From Myxococcales bacterium (lineage in GTDB: Bacteria; Myxococcota_A; Polyangia; Fen-1088): a stretch of 6,529 nt of DNA. Of the stretch, positions 5,951 to 6,529 are shown one piece after another; the stretch's first letter is position 1; every line of letters begins with the position of its first letter. The stretch is from contig PMZX01000489.1 of the NCBI GenBank assembly GCA_003170035.1, positions 1,741 to 8,269 on the forward strand. Direction: 5' to 3'. The notes beneath the pieces are model-generated. The model saw only the letters and a list, made by a program, of their open reading frames with translations. It was not told where the DNA came from and searched no databases. Made by a program: the position numbers and the translations under genes.

Positions 5951-6529
5951 CTACGGAGTGTAGGGTGCGCCGTCGAGGGTACAGTTGGTGACCACAAAAC
6001 TCGACGTAGAGTCGATCACCTGGATCCCTGCGGAACTGCTGTCGATCAGGTTGTTGATCGCCACGTGATCCAGAGTCACCGAGTTCTTGGGCATGCCACT
6101 CTCGCCGACGATGGCTGCGTCGAAGTTACCCCCTGCGTACTCGATCGTGGTGTAGCCGACTTGCGATCCGCTCGCCGTGCCCTGCAAGAATTCGAGGCCA
6201 TACCAGCCTTCATCTGTGCTCAAGCCCGATTGGGAGGTGAGCGTAATCGGGTCCTGCGCCGTTCCCTTTGCCACGAGCTTGCCCGAGCCCGACTCGCCCA
6301 CATAGATCGCTGTGTTGGGACTGAATTTCAGCGTGGCGCCCGCCTCGATGGTGAGCACGCCTCCGTCACGGACATGGATCTCGTCCACCATGTAGGGGCT
6401 GCAGGCCTTGGTCAGGGTGAGGCCGTTGGGGTAGTTGGCGGCGGTGACATTGGTGCTAGTGAGAGTGCAGCTCGCGCTGCCACCCGTGGACGTGGTGCCG
6501 CCCGTGGACGAGCCGCCGGACCCAGTCGC
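5951..6529 (-). CDS. C-terminal part of a secreted or surface beta-helix protein (5' end outside the window)
   Basis: The frame is open from the window edge to TAG at 5953-5951, giving 192 residues without a start. The ATG at 6391-6389 is internal, because coding-like sequence continues upstream of it in frame. The first 20 visible residues are almost all Gly, Ser and Thr, a flexible linker typical after a lipoprotein or secretion signal. Then come repeated short strands: VLTIEAGATLKFSPNTAIYVGE, KLVAKGTAQDPITLTS, GWYGLEFL, VGYTTIEYAGG, SVTLDHVAINN and GIQVIDSTSSFVVTNCTLDG. This is the pattern of right-handed parallel beta-helix proteins, where each coil ends in a turn. Cysteines at visible residues 21 and 43 bracket the segment before the helix and could pair. 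No catalytic polysaccharide-lyase motif is recognisable, so adhesion or structural use is as likely as enzymatic use. Its relation to the cytochrome downstream is unknown. Confidence 0.75.
   Translation of the reverse strand, partial: ATGSGGSSTGGTTSTGGSASCTLTSTNVTAANYPNGLTLTKACSPYMVDEIHVRDGGVLTIEAGATLKFSPNTAIYVGESGSGKLVAKGTAQDPITLTSQSGLSTDEGWYGLEFLQGTASGSQVGYTTIEYAGGNFDAAIVGESGMPKNSVTLDHVAINNLIDSSSAGIQVIDSTSSFVVTNCTLDGAPYTP

Noticed and set aside
5932..5953. Possible terminator after the beta-helix gene (GGGC...GCCC then TTT on the minus strand)
   Set aside because: The stem is only four base pairs around a nine-base loop, and the T-run is three bases. That is too weak to call.

Overview
The window is GC-rich bacterial DNA holding two transcription units plus part of a third gene. 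The inference is a respiratory, probably facultatively or strictly anaerobic Gram-negative bacterium. This rests on an outer-membrane-type decahaem cytochrome lipoprotein of the OmcA/MtrC family and a membrane Fe-S oxidoreductase of the kind that drains electrons from acyl-CoA dehydrogenation. The surface-protein style (Gly-Ser-Thr linker followed by a beta-helix) and the GC content suggest a deltaproteobacterial or myxobacterial lineage, but this is a guess and no species can be named.

Layout. Positions 1-1175 (minus, 3' end cut off by the window) encode a cytochrome-b-like membrane domain fused to a two-cluster 4Fe-4S domain. A short divergent region (1176-1268) carries a near-perfect 22-bp tandem duplication with a TTCGAA core. 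Rightward from it runs a compact operon: a 55-residue Trm112-like zinc-ribbon protein (1269-1436), then, after three bases, a PaaK-type phenylacetate-CoA ligase (1440-2732). Converging on the ligase with only 6 bp between stop codons is the 981-residue decahaem cytochrome lipoprotein (2739-5684, minus, GTG start). Its upstream region (5685-5950) has no credible gene but holds an inverted repeat and an 18-bp perfect palindrome. The right end (5951-6529, minus, 5' end cut off) is the C-terminal part of a secreted or surface beta-helix protein.

How the genes may work together (inference). The ligase would activate an aromatic or aryl-acetic acid to its CoA thioester. The Fe-S membrane protein could pass electrons from later acyl-CoA dehydrogenation, through electron-transfer flavoprotein, into the quinone pool. 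The decahaem cytochrome could deliver electrons to an acceptor outside the cell. No porin, periplasmic cytochrome or etfAB gene lies in the window, so the link is only contextual.

No tRNA, rRNA, CRISPR array, insertion sequence or convincing intrinsic terminator was seen. I found no clear candidate for a wholly new system. The most distinctive items are the cysteine-rich additions to the cytochrome, the duplicated TTCGAA site between the divergent genes, and the pairing of a Trm112-like protein with a CoA ligase.
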